From NCBI GenBank assembly GCA_003512125.1, contig DOSQ01000194.1, forward strand, positions 3,564 to 11,762: a stretch of 8,199 nt of DNA, written 5' to 3'. Origin of the DNA: Acidaminococcaceae bacterium (lineage in GTDB: Bacteria > Bacillota > Negativicutes > Acidaminococcales > Acidaminococcaceae). The stretch's first letter is position 1, and every line of letters starts with the position of its first letter. Below are positions 1-4,823 of this stretch, one piece after another. The notes under the pieces are model-generated. The model made no database searches and was not told the DNA's origin. It saw only the letters and a list, made by a program, of their open reading frames with translations. The position numbers were made by a program, and so were the translations under genes.

Positions 1-44
1 ACGGCTTAGAAGGCCGTTGCTCTATCCAACTGGGCTACTGGACC
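1..44 (-). tRNA. tRNA-Arg(UCU), partial (5' half only)
   Basis: Read on the minus strand, the acceptor 5' strand GGTCCAG (44 to 38) is followed by TA, a D-arm with GTTGGATA, and a perfect 5-bp anticodon stem ACGGC/GCCGT closing the loop CTTCTAA. The anticodon is therefore UCU (Arg, AGA/AGG codons). The window edge falls right at the 3' side of the anticodon stem, so the variable loop, T-arm and CCA end lie outside. The D-stem has one C-A mismatch (GCCC/GAGC). It has its own promoter about 20 bp upstream and is divergent from the glycosyltransferase operon. Confidence 0.93.
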
Positions 45-63
45 ATGTAGATTTGCAGAAATC

Positions 64-91
64 ATTATATCACATTTTTTCTTAAATGCAA
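64..91 (-). promoter_or_regulatory. Promoter of tRNA-Arg
   Basis: On the minus strand a -35 TTGCAT (91-86), a 16-bp spacer and a perfect -10 TATAAT (69-64) are seen. The -10 is preceded by TGA, giving an extended -10. The predicted start near position 57 leaves a short leader before the tRNA at 44. Motif reading only. Confidence 0.72.
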
Positions 92-197
92 GGTGACGGA
101 GTAAAATGTTGCGAAAAGTCCTGAAGTCGTGAAATGAAAAGTTTCGCAGTCAGCCTGCCTTTTCCTTTTTATTCCCGCTTTCCTATGATATAATAAA

Positions 198-227
198 TTA
201 AATATGTAAAAATAATTGCAGTATAAT
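198..227 (+). promoter_or_regulatory. Possible promoter of the glycosyltransferase operon
   Basis: A perfect TATAAT at 222-227 lies 26 bp before the ATG at 254. The best -35 at 18-bp spacing is TTAAAT (198-203), only 3 of 6 matches. A second TATAAT at 189-194 also lacks a good -35. One of the two probably drives the operon, but the choice cannot be made by eye. The rest of the 45-253 interval is A/T-rich; it holds the tRNA-Arg promoter and no further gene that I can support. Confidence 0.35.
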
Positions 228-253
228 ATTCTTAATTCAGTGGAGTTGCGGAA

Positions 254-1813
254 ATGAATCAATTACCAGGCAAGGCAATCGTTCTTTTACTGGCGATCGT
301 AGGTTTTAATATTTTGTTCGGTATCGACGGGGTGGCGCTGCTTGACCCGGACGAACCCGTGTATGCGGAAACGGCGAAGGAGATGATTCGTTTCAACGAA
401 TATCTTTCCCCCCGCATTTATAACGAATACTGGTACGACAAACCGCCTATCTTTTATTGGCTGCTGGTAGGTTCTCTGAAGCTGTTTGGCGGTTTTTCCG
501 AATTTGCGGCCCGTATACCCGCTTCCCTGATGGCCATTGGCGCAGTGTTAATGACGACGTTTTCCGCTGTCAGGCAGTTTAATGCCAGGGCCGGCTTCTG
601 GTCCGGGCTGGTCATGGGAACTACGGTTATGATCATGTACATGGGAAAGGCTTCGGTAACGGATACGACGCTACTGTTTTTTATGACAGGCGCGCTTCTT
701 TGTTTTATGCACGAAAAATACTGGTTGATGTATCTGTTCTGCGGGTTTGCGGTGATGACGAAGGGACCTATCGGGGTTGTGTTTCCCGGTGCGATTGTAT
801 TCTTGTACCTTCTGATTACCAGAGATCTGGGACGGTTGTTCCGCATGCATGTAATTCCCGGCTTGTTGGTGGTGGCAGCAGTCGGAATGCCCTGGTATGT
901 GTTCATGTACCAGAATCATGGCATGGACTTTATCTATGAGTTTATCGGCTTCCATAATATCAGCCGCTTTGCAGCTCCGCTTCATCCCAACCGGGTACAT
1001 TGGTGGTTCTACCTGCCTGTCATTATTCTGGGCCTGTTTCCCTGGACCGGCGTGCTGCTTAAATCCATTAAAGACGCATTTACGAAAAGCCTGGGCAGAG
1101 AAAGCACGAAGCTGTTGTTCCTGCAAGTTTGGTGGATTTTCGTGTTTTTTTTCTTTTCCATTGCCAAGACAAAACAGGTTTCCTATATGCTGGTATTGCT
1201 GCCGGCTTTCTCTATGATTATTGGATGGAATATTGAACGGATGACCTGTGATAACGGCAGGTACCAGTCTGGTTGGTTCATTGGCACGTTTGTCATGTAC
1301 CTGCTGATGGGAATCGCCTGGATTGTGGGAGGACGCCAGATACCGGAAATTACGATGAGCGGTATGGCCCTGGGAATCGCTACGCTTGTTTTGGGGGTAA
1401 TGATTCTGTTTTGCCTGAAAAGATATTGTAATGTGGAGACGGCTGCCTGGCTTCATGTGGTGACGGGGTTGGTAACCATGGTGATGGCTTTTGGTGTGAT
1501 GATGCCCCAAATCCAGGACCGGTTCAGTGTAAAGGCCATTGCTCAGACTTATGTGGCAATGGAAAAAGAGTCTTCGCGGGTGCTGTACATCGATAAATTT
1601 TTACGGCCTGGTTTCATGCTGTATACGGATATTCCCGGTATTGAAGCGGACACCAACAGTGAGAAATCACTGGTTGCGGTGAAACAGGATGCGAGACCAA
1701 AATATATTGTGATGCGAGAGTTTATGTATAATAAAATGAAAGAAAAAATGGGCGGCGAAGATTGGGAACTGATGGAAAATAAATCTGGCATCTGCATTTA
1801 CAGAAGCAGGTAG
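254..1813 (+). CDS. ArnT/PMT-like GT-C glycosyltransferase (GT83-type, lipid-linked sugar transferase)
   Basis: Integral membrane protein of 519 residues that should transfer a sugar from a polyprenyl-phosphate donor to an acceptor on the outer side of the cytoplasmic membrane. A first membrane helix (about 8-30) is followed by an external loop with the acidic motif DPDEPVYAE (31-39) and then YDKPPIFYWL (61-70). Both are hallmarks of the ArnT/dolichyl-P-mannose transferase family; the Asp-Glu pair is the expected metal/catalytic site. Further family-like stretches are SVTDTTLLFF (134-143) and KGPIGVVFPG (170-179). About ten more hydrophobic helices follow to about residue 425, then a soluble C-terminal domain of roughly 90 residues, as usual in the family. 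The start ATG has a GTGGAG-like site 8 bp upstream. The next gene is the polyprenyl-phosphate sugar synthase that would make its donor. Family membership is firm. The sugar and acceptor (lipid A, another glycan or protein) are not known; calling it a lipid A aminoarabinose transferase would be overreach, because no other arn gene is present. Confidence 0.88.
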   Translation: MNQLPGKAIVLLLAIVGFNILFGIDGVALLDPDEPVYAETAKEMIRFNEYLSPRIYNEYWYDKPPIFYWLLVGSLKLFGGFSEFAARIPASLMAIGAVLMTTFSAVRQFNARAGFWSGLVMGTTVMIMYMGKASVTDTTLLFFMTGALLCFMHEKYWLMYLFCGFAVMTKGPIGVVFPGAIVFLYLLITRDLGRLFRMHVIPGLLVVAAVGMPWYVFMYQNHGMDFIYEFIGFHNISRFAAPLHPNRVHWWFYLPVIILGLFPWTGVLLKSIKDAFTKSLGRESTKLLFLQVWWIFVFFFFSIAKTKQVSYMLVLLPAFSMIIGWNIERMTCDNGRYQSGWFIGTFVMYLLMGIAWIVGGRQIPEITMSGMALGIATLVLGVMILFCLKRYCNVETAAWLHVVTGLVTMVMAFGVMMPQIQDRFSVKAIAQTYVAMEKESSRVLYIDKFLRPGFMLYTDIPGIEADTNSEKSLVAVKQDARPKYIVMREFMYNKMKEKMGGEDWELMENKSGICIYRSR

Positions 1814-1893
1814 CAAATTAGTTTCTGATATTTTGAAAAACAATTGTACCGTCGCATGCGGGTTGCAAAAAACGTTATAGAACGAAATTCGGG

Positions 1894-1899
1894 GTGGAG
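1894..1899 (+). promoter_or_regulatory. Ribosome binding site fixing the GT2 start
   Basis: GTGGAG lies 7 bp before the ATG at 1907. The frame is open further upstream (TTG at 1844, ATG at 1856), but those codons have no purine-rich site and would add 21 or 17 residues not expected before a GT2 domain. Confidence 0.65.
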
Positions 1900-1906
1900 T
1901 TGGAGA

Positions 1907-2890
1907 ATGTCTTCAGAAACCGTGTTGTATATGGTGATTCCCTGTTATAACGAACAGGAGGTGTTGCCGGATTCAGCGAAAAAGATTAAAAATAAAATTT
2001 CAGAGTTAATTGTCCGGGAAAAAATCAGTAAAAACAGTAAAATCTGTTTTGTAAATGACGGAAGCCGGGATCGGACATGGGAGATCATACAGGAACTCTG
2101 TAAGCGGGATTCAGTATATTCAGGCATCTGTCTGGCTCACAACGAAGGCCATCAGAACGCGGTTATGGCCGGTCTTATGACAGTAATGCCTTACTGCGAT
2201 GCAGCCATCAGCATGGACGCTGATCTGCAGGACGATATCGATGCCATAGACGCCATGATAGATAAATACGATGAAGGCTGTAATATCGTGTATGGCGTCC
2301 GGGACAACCGGGAGTCAGATACATGGTTTAAACGGCATACGGCGGAAGGCTTTTACCGGTTCATGAAGATGATGGGTGCCGAAGTGATTTTCAACCATGC
2401 GGATTTCCGTCTGATGGACAATCGGGCACTGGAAGCCTTTGGGGAGTATCAGGAAGTGAACCTGTTCCTGCGGGGCATCGTTCCTATGATTGGGCTGAAG
2501 CATGACTGTGTGTACTATAAACGTAAGGAACGGCTGGCAGGAGAGAGCAAGTATCCACTGAAAAAAATGTTTGCCTTTGCCTGGCAGGGAATTACTTCGT
2601 TATCATCTAAGCCAATCAAGTTTATTGTTGATTTGGGACTGGGTATTTCTGTGATTAGCGGACTTGTGTTGATCTGGTCTCTGTTCCGGCATTTTACCGG
2701 CCAGACTATTGCGGGCTGGACCAGTCTGATTATTTCCCTGTGGCTGCTGGGCGGTTTGATTTTGCTGGCCATCGGTATTATTGGTGAATACGTGGGTAAA
2801 ATCTATCTGGAAGTAAAGCGTCGTCCCCGGTATTTGATTCAGGAATTTATTGACACAAATCAGCAGAACGGTAATATCCTGAAAAAATAA
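1907..2890 (+). CDS. Polyprenyl-phosphate glycosyltransferase (GT2, GtrB/ArnC/DPM1-like)
   Basis: Protein of 327 residues predicted to load a sugar from a nucleotide donor onto undecaprenyl phosphate at the cytoplasmic face. The GT-A domain shows the nucleotide-binding opening YMVIPCYNEQEVL (8-20), VNDGSRDRT (49-57), HNEGHQNAV (78-86) and the metal-binding DxD in MDADLQDD (103-110). The later motif RLAGESKYPLKK (209-220) is typical of GtrB/DPM1-type enzymes. Two C-terminal membrane helices follow (about 238-262 and 270-296), then the basic tail VKRRPRYLIQEF (303-314) also usual for this group. Length and layout match the bacterial GtrB family. The gene follows the ArnT-like gene after 93 bp with no clear terminator between them, so the two likely form one transcript: this enzyme makes the lipid-linked sugar and its neighbour uses it. 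The sugar cannot be read from sequence. No small GtrA- or ArnEF-like flippase lies between or after them. Confidence 0.9.
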   Translation: MSSETVLYMVIPCYNEQEVLPDSAKKIKNKISELIVREKISKNSKICFVNDGSRDRTWEIIQELCKRDSVYSGICLAHNEGHQNAVMAGLMTVMPYCDAAISMDADLQDDIDAIDAMIDKYDEGCNIVYGVRDNRESDTWFKRHTAEGFYRFMKMMGAEVIFNHADFRLMDNRALEAFGEYQEVNLFLRGIVPMIGLKHDCVYYKRKERLAGESKYPLKKMFAFAWQGITSLSSKPIKFIVDLGLGISVISGLVLIWSLFRHFTGQTIAGWTSLIISLWLLGGLILLAIGIIGEYVGKIYLEVKRRPRYLIQEFIDTNQQNGNILKK

Positions 2891-2892
2891 GA

Positions 2893-2919
2893 AGAAAGGC
2901 GGATTGCCTTCCTGTTTTT
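2893..2919 (+). terminator. Weak terminator after the GT2 gene
   Basis: A short hairpin AAGGC/GCCTT (2896-2900 and 2906-2910) with loop GGATT, extended by two pairs across one mismatch, is followed by five T (2915-2919). It begins just after the stop codon. The stem is short, so efficiency may be modest. Confidence 0.5.
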
Positions 2920-2948
2920 CAAAGCAGGTATGAAAGCTGTGGATACGG

Positions 2949-3010
2949 AAAAATAAAAAAGACTTTCTGTGTCGGAATCGCCAGATTTTCATCCTGCGTT
3001 ACAGAAAGCC
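2949..3010 (-). terminator. Terminator of tRNA-Gly: long two-tier hairpin
   Basis: On the minus strand GGCTTTCTGT (3010-3001) pairs with ACAGAAAGTC (2970-2961), 10 bp with one G-U, followed at once by TTTTTTATTTTT (2960-2949). The 30-nt region between the arms can fold again: CGCAGGAT and ATCTGGCG pair across a GAAA tetraloop with one mismatch. It lies 17 bp beyond the tRNA CCA end. Convergent with the end of the glycosyltransferase operon, so it may also block read-through from the other side. Confidence 0.75.
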
Positions 3011-3026
3011 TTTTACGGCAAAAAAA

Positions 3027-3100
3027 TGGAGCGGGCGATGGGAATCGAACCCACAACATCAGCTTGGAAGGCTGGAGTTTTACCACTAAACTACACCCGC
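3027..3100 (-). tRNA. tRNA-Gly(UCC), CCA encoded
   Basis: Minus-strand 74-nt tRNA. The acceptor strands GCGGGTG and CGCCCGC pair fully (one G-U), the discriminator is U, and CCA is encoded (3029-3027). The anticodon loop CTTCCAA gives UCC. The T-arm is GTGGG/CCCAT around TTCGATT. The outermost pair of the anticodon stem is a C-A mismatch (CCAGC/GCTGA). It has its own promoter upstream and a hairpin terminator downstream, so it is a single-gene unit. Confidence 0.96.
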
Positions 3101-3106
3101 TTGTGT

Positions 3107-3124
3107 ATTTTGGAAAGCCAAAAT
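3107..3124. repeat. 7-bp inverted repeat at the tRNA-Gly / redox gene promoters
   Basis: ATTTTGG (3107-3113) and CCAAAAT (3118-3124) form a perfect dyad around AAAG. The left arm overlaps the -35 of the plus-strand promoter (3110-3115), and the whole element sits in the leader of the minus-strand tRNA-Gly transcript. It could be an operator or a small leader hairpin. Confidence 0.5.
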
Positions 3125-3138
3125 CTACAAAATATAAT
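3110..3138 (+). promoter_or_regulatory. Promoter of the C_GCAxxG_C_C gene
   Basis: TTGGAA (3110-3115), a 17-bp spacer and perfect TATAAT (3133-3138) predict a start near 3145, leaving a leader of about 60 nt. The -10 hexamer lies almost exactly on the -10 of the opposite tRNA-Gly promoter. Confidence 0.6.
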
Positions 3139-3162
3139 ATACGAAAGAGGTTTGTTTGTCAA
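3134..3162 (-). promoter_or_regulatory. Promoter of tRNA-Gly
   Basis: Minus strand: perfect TTGACA (3162-3157), a 17-bp spacer and TATTAT (3139-3134). The predicted start near 3127 gives a leader of about 26 nt before the tRNA. Near-consensus, as expected for a tRNA gene. Confidence 0.78.
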
Positions 3163-3191
3163 GATTATATTAGAGAAACCGTAAAAAATTG

Positions 3192-3197
3192 AGGAGG
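3192..3197 (+). promoter_or_regulatory. Strong ribosome binding site of the redox protein gene
   Basis: AGGAGG lies 7 bp before the ATG at 3205. This favours that ATG over the in-frame GTG at 3199, which overlaps the purine-rich tract itself. Confidence 0.75.
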
Positions 3198-3204
3198 GGT
3201 GATC

Positions 3205-3615
3205 ATGACAAGAGTAAAAGAAACGATTGCGCGTCACGACAAGGGGTATAACTGCGCACAGTCTGTGGCCTGCACGTACGCAGATCTGGTCGGACTGGAT
3301 GAGACCACCATGTTTAAGGTAACGGAAGGTTTGGGCAAAGGTATGGGCGGAACGCTGGCAACCTGCGGGGCGTTGAGTGGGGCCTGTGTGCTGGCCGGTA
3401 TGAAACGCAGTACGGGTAATCTTGAATCGCCGGACAGCAAATTGGAAACCTATAAACTGGCGGAAGAAATCGTAAATAAATTTCAGGAAAAGTGTCATTC
3501 CCTGGTGTGTCGGGAACTGAAAGGGCTGGATACGGGCAAAGTTCTGACGCCCTGTCCCGACTGCATCATGAATGCGGCTTGCATTGCGGAAGAAGTTCTG
3601 GACTTGAAAGCGTAA
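3205..3615 (+). CDS. C_GCAxxG_C_C family putative redox protein
   Basis: Small soluble protein of 136 residues with nine cysteines and no signal peptide or membrane helix. The family pattern is seen in order: NCAQSV (C17), then a Gly-rich stretch GLGKGMGGT (42-50), CGALSGAC (C54 and C61), CHSLVC (C97 and C102), and CPDC (C117, C120) with C126 near the end. The spacing and the opening phrase GYNCAQSV are those of the C_GCAxxG_C_C proteins, small putative redox-active or metal-binding proteins found mainly in anaerobes; no reaction has been settled for them as far as I know. It is a single-gene unit with its own promoter, shared-terminator hairpin downstream, and tRNA genes on both sides. Reverse rubrerythrin lies 0.4 kb downstream on the other strand, so a joint redox role is possible but is inference only. 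Confidence 0.88.
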   Translation: MTRVKETIARHDKGYNCAQSVACTYADLVGLDETTMFKVTEGLGKGMGGTLATCGALSGACVLAGMKRSTGNLESPDSKLETYKLAEEIVNKFQEKCHSLVCRELKGLDTGKVLTPCPDCIMNAACIAEEVLDLKA

Positions 3616-3709
3616 GAAGTTTATCCTCAAAACGCGCAAGCAGCTGCAAACATGTTGCTGCAGGGTACAGCGTAATAAATGAAGCATAATTAAAGAAGAT
3701 ATCCCGAAT

Positions 3710-3752
3710 AAAAAAAGCCGGTTGCAGCGATGTGCAACCGGTTTCTTTCTTT
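3710..3752. terminator. Bidirectional terminator between the redox gene and tRNA-Pro
   Basis: A perfect 9-bp stem CCGGTTGCA/TGCAACCGG (3718-3726 and 3733-3741) with loop GCGATG extends by three more pairs (one G-U). On the plus strand it is followed by TTTCTTTCTTT; on the minus strand by seven T (3716-3710). It can end the plus-strand redox gene and the minus-strand tRNA-Pro. Confidence 0.88.
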
Positions 3753-3763
3753 AATTTATAAAA

Positions 3764-3840
3764 TGGTCGGAGCAGCAGGATTCGAACCTGCGACCCCCTG
3801 CTCCCAAGGCAGGTGCGCTACCAAACTGCGCTATGCCCCG
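3764..3840 (-). tRNA. tRNA-Pro(UGG), CCA encoded
   Basis: Minus-strand 77-nt tRNA. Acceptor strands CGGGGCA and TGCTCCG pair with one G-U, followed by discriminator A and encoded CCA (3766-3764). The anticodon stem CCTGC/GCAGG closes the loop CTTGGGA, anticodon UGG. The T-arm GCAGG/CCTGC encloses TTCGAAT. The body is very close to the usual bacterial tRNA-Pro. Own promoter and terminator. Confidence 0.97.
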
Positions 3841-3881
3841 ACATAGGATTTGCTTACAGTTTCAATAATGTGAACAATGCT

Positions 3882-3911
3882 ATTATATATAAGTTTCAGC
3901 AGGCTTGTCAA
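3882..3911 (-). promoter_or_regulatory. Promoter of tRNA-Pro
   Basis: Minus strand: perfect TTGACA (3911-3906), an 18-bp spacer and perfect TATAAT (3887-3882), start predicted near 3875. The -35 sits inside a small palindrome, GCTTGTCAAGC (3903-3913). The rest of the 3841-3946 interval is A/T-rich leader with no gene. Confidence 0.8.
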
Positions 3912-3946
3912 GCGATCCGAAAAAAACATATAAAAGCATTCCCTGT

Positions 3947-3979
3947 AAAAAACCGGCTTTCCAGATCAGGAAAGCCGGT
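3947..3979 (-). terminator. Terminator of the rubrerythrin gene
   Basis: A perfect 11-bp stem ACCGGCTTTCC/GGAAAGCCGGT (3952-3962 and 3969-3979) with a 6-nt loop is followed on the minus strand by a T run (3952-3947). It begins about 15 bp after the rubrerythrin stop. Confidence 0.9.
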
Positions 3980-3993
3980 GATTCGCTTTTGTA

Positions 3994-4536
3994 TTATTTG
4001 AAATAGCGGTCCAATAAGCCTTTGAATGCTTTACCATGACGGGCTTCGTCGCGGGCCATTTCATGAACGGTGTCGTGAATTGCATCCAGATTCAGCGCTT
4101 TGGCACGTTTTGCCAGGTCGGTCTTGCCGGCGGTTGCACCGTTTTCAGCTTCTACGCGCATTTCCAGATTCCTTTTGGTACTGTCGGTAATAACTTCGCC
4201 TAACAGTTCTGCAAATTTAGCAGCATGTTCGGCTTCTTCGTAAGCTGCTTTTTCCCAGTACAGGCCGATTTCCGGGTAGCCTTCACGGAAAGCAACGCGG
4301 GCCATGGCCAGGTACATGCCGACTTCGCTGCATTCGCCATTGAAATTGGCGCGCAGATCCGCTTTAATATCTTCGGGAACATCTGCCGCTACGCCTACTA
4401 CATGTTCAGCAGCCCAGGTCATATCGCCGGCCTGTTCAACAAATTTGGAAGCTGGAGCTCCGCACTGGGGGCATTTAGCCGGAGCTTCGGTTCCTTCATA
4501 GACGTAACCGCAAACAGAACAAACAAATTTTTTCAT
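3994..4536 (-). CDS. Reverse rubrerythrin (N-terminal rubredoxin domain, C-terminal diiron domain)
   Basis: Cytoplasmic 180-residue non-haem iron protein that reduces hydrogen peroxide, and probably oxygen, to water in anaerobes with electrons from NAD(P)H via a reductase. The rubredoxin-type Fe(Cys)4 knuckles come first: C6-x2-C9 (VCSVCGY) and C22-x2-C25 (KCPQCGAP). The four-helix diiron domain follows, with E68 in the first helix, E101-x2-H104 (EAEH) and E164-x2-H167 (EARH), plus acidic candidates around E129 and E131. Classical rubrerythrin has the rubredoxin part at the C-terminus; here the order is swapped, as in the reverse rubrerythrins of clostridia. Start ATG (4536-4534) has GGAGG 8 bp upstream. 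It is a single gene with its own near-consensus promoter and strong terminator, divergent from the flippase gene. No PerR box was seen with confidence. Confidence 0.95.
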   Translation of the reverse strand: MKKFVCSVCGYVYEGTEAPAKCPQCGAPASKFVEQAGDMTWAAEHVVGVAADVPEDIKADLRANFNGECSEVGMYLAMARVAFREGYPEIGLYWEKAAYEEAEHAAKFAELLGEVITDSTKRNLEMRVEAENGATAGKTDLAKRAKALNLDAIHDTVHEMARDEARHGKAFKGLLDRYFK

Positions 4537-4585
4537 GATGATTACCTCCGTATTTTAATTATTTTATATATAGTTTACCTGTGGT

Positions 4586-4599
4586 ACGGTTGGCACCGT
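4586..4599. repeat. Small dyad at the start of the rubrerythrin leader
   Basis: ACGGT (4586-4590) and ACCGT (4595-4599) form a perfect 5-bp dyad around TGGC. It lies about +7 to +20 of the predicted rubrerythrin transcript, so it could be an operator or a 5' protective hairpin. Short, so chance is possible. Confidence 0.35.
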
Positions 4600-4612
4600 T
4601 CCTTGCATAAAA

Positions 4613-4642
4613 AGTATAGCATTTACCGGACAGCCATGTCAA
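4613..4642 (-). promoter_or_regulatory. Promoter of the rubrerythrin gene
   Basis: Minus strand: perfect TTGACA (4642-4637), an 18-bp spacer and TATACT (4618-4613) preceded by TGC, an extended -10. Start predicted near 4606, giving a 5' leader of about 70 nt. Such a strong promoter suggests high basal expression. Confidence 0.8.
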
Positions 4643-4680
4643 CAAAACAAATTGTGAATTAACCTGCCCGGTTTTTGTTA

Positions 4681-4698
4681 ATGTTTTTTGAAAAACAT
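4681..4698. repeat. 18-bp perfect dyad between the divergent rubrerythrin and flippase promoters
   Basis: ATGTTTTT (4681-4688) and AAAAACAT (4691-4698) are perfect inverted arms around TG. The site ends 10 bp upstream of the flippase -35 and lies about 40 bp upstream of the rubrerythrin -35. Its shape fits a dimeric regulator site; the A/T tracts make a chance occurrence less unlikely than for a mixed sequence. Confidence 0.4.
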
Positions 4699-4708
4699 AA
4701 TGAAACGC

Positions 4709-4737
4709 TTGTCAAAAGCGGATAAAAACGATAATAT
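4709..4737 (+). promoter_or_regulatory. Promoter of the flippase-M23 peptidase unit
   Basis: TTGTCA (4709-4714), a 17-bp spacer and TAATAT (4732-4737); GATAAT (4730-4735) at 15 bp is an alternative. Start near 4744 gives a leader of about 80 nt to the GTG at 4824. A 5-bp dyad CGCTT/AAGCG overlaps the -35. Confidence 0.5.
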
Positions 4738-4811
4738 TACTATGTATCTTTATATGTATTTTTAAAGTTTTACAATCTTACTCCTGTATGTTTTACAATC
4801 ATGTTGGCTTT

Positions 4812-4817
4812 AGGAAA
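4812..4817 (+). promoter_or_regulatory. Ribosome binding site fixing the flippase start
   Basis: AGGAAA ends 6 bp before the GTG at 4824. The longer in-frame ATG at 4788 has no purine-rich site (it follows CTTACTCCTGT), so the GTG is preferred. Confidence 0.55.
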
Positions 4818-4823
4818 ACCGTT

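Noticed and set aside
111..147. GCGAAA/TTTCGC inverted repeat upstream of the ArnT-like gene
   Set aside because: Only 6-bp arms with a 25-nt gap, not next to a promoter or T run; likely chance.
671..1510. Long minus-strand open frame (279 codons) inside the ArnT-like gene
   Set aside because: It is a shadow of the real gene: His/Gln/Asn-rich, no domain, no ribosome site, and the plus-strand frame has clear family motifs throughout.
2969..3184. Plus-strand open frame of 71 codons
   Set aside because: It runs straight across the tRNA-Gly gene; its apparent peptide phrase (MGIEPTTSAW-like) is the well-known false translation of a reverse-strand tRNA.
3640..3665. CTGCAA/TTGCTGCAG hairpin after the redox gene as a terminator
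   Set aside because: The stem is broken by mismatches and there is no T run; the perfect hairpin at 3718-3741 is the real candidate.
3091..3687. Minus-strand open frame of 198 codons opposite the redox gene
   Set aside because: It overlaps a tRNA and the tRNA promoter, lacks a ribosome site, and the plus strand holds a recognised cysteine-pattern family.
4650..4665. TTGTGAATTAAC as a Rex or FNR-type operator near the rubrerythrin promoter
   Set aside because: Only one half-site is present; the needed inverted partner is absent.
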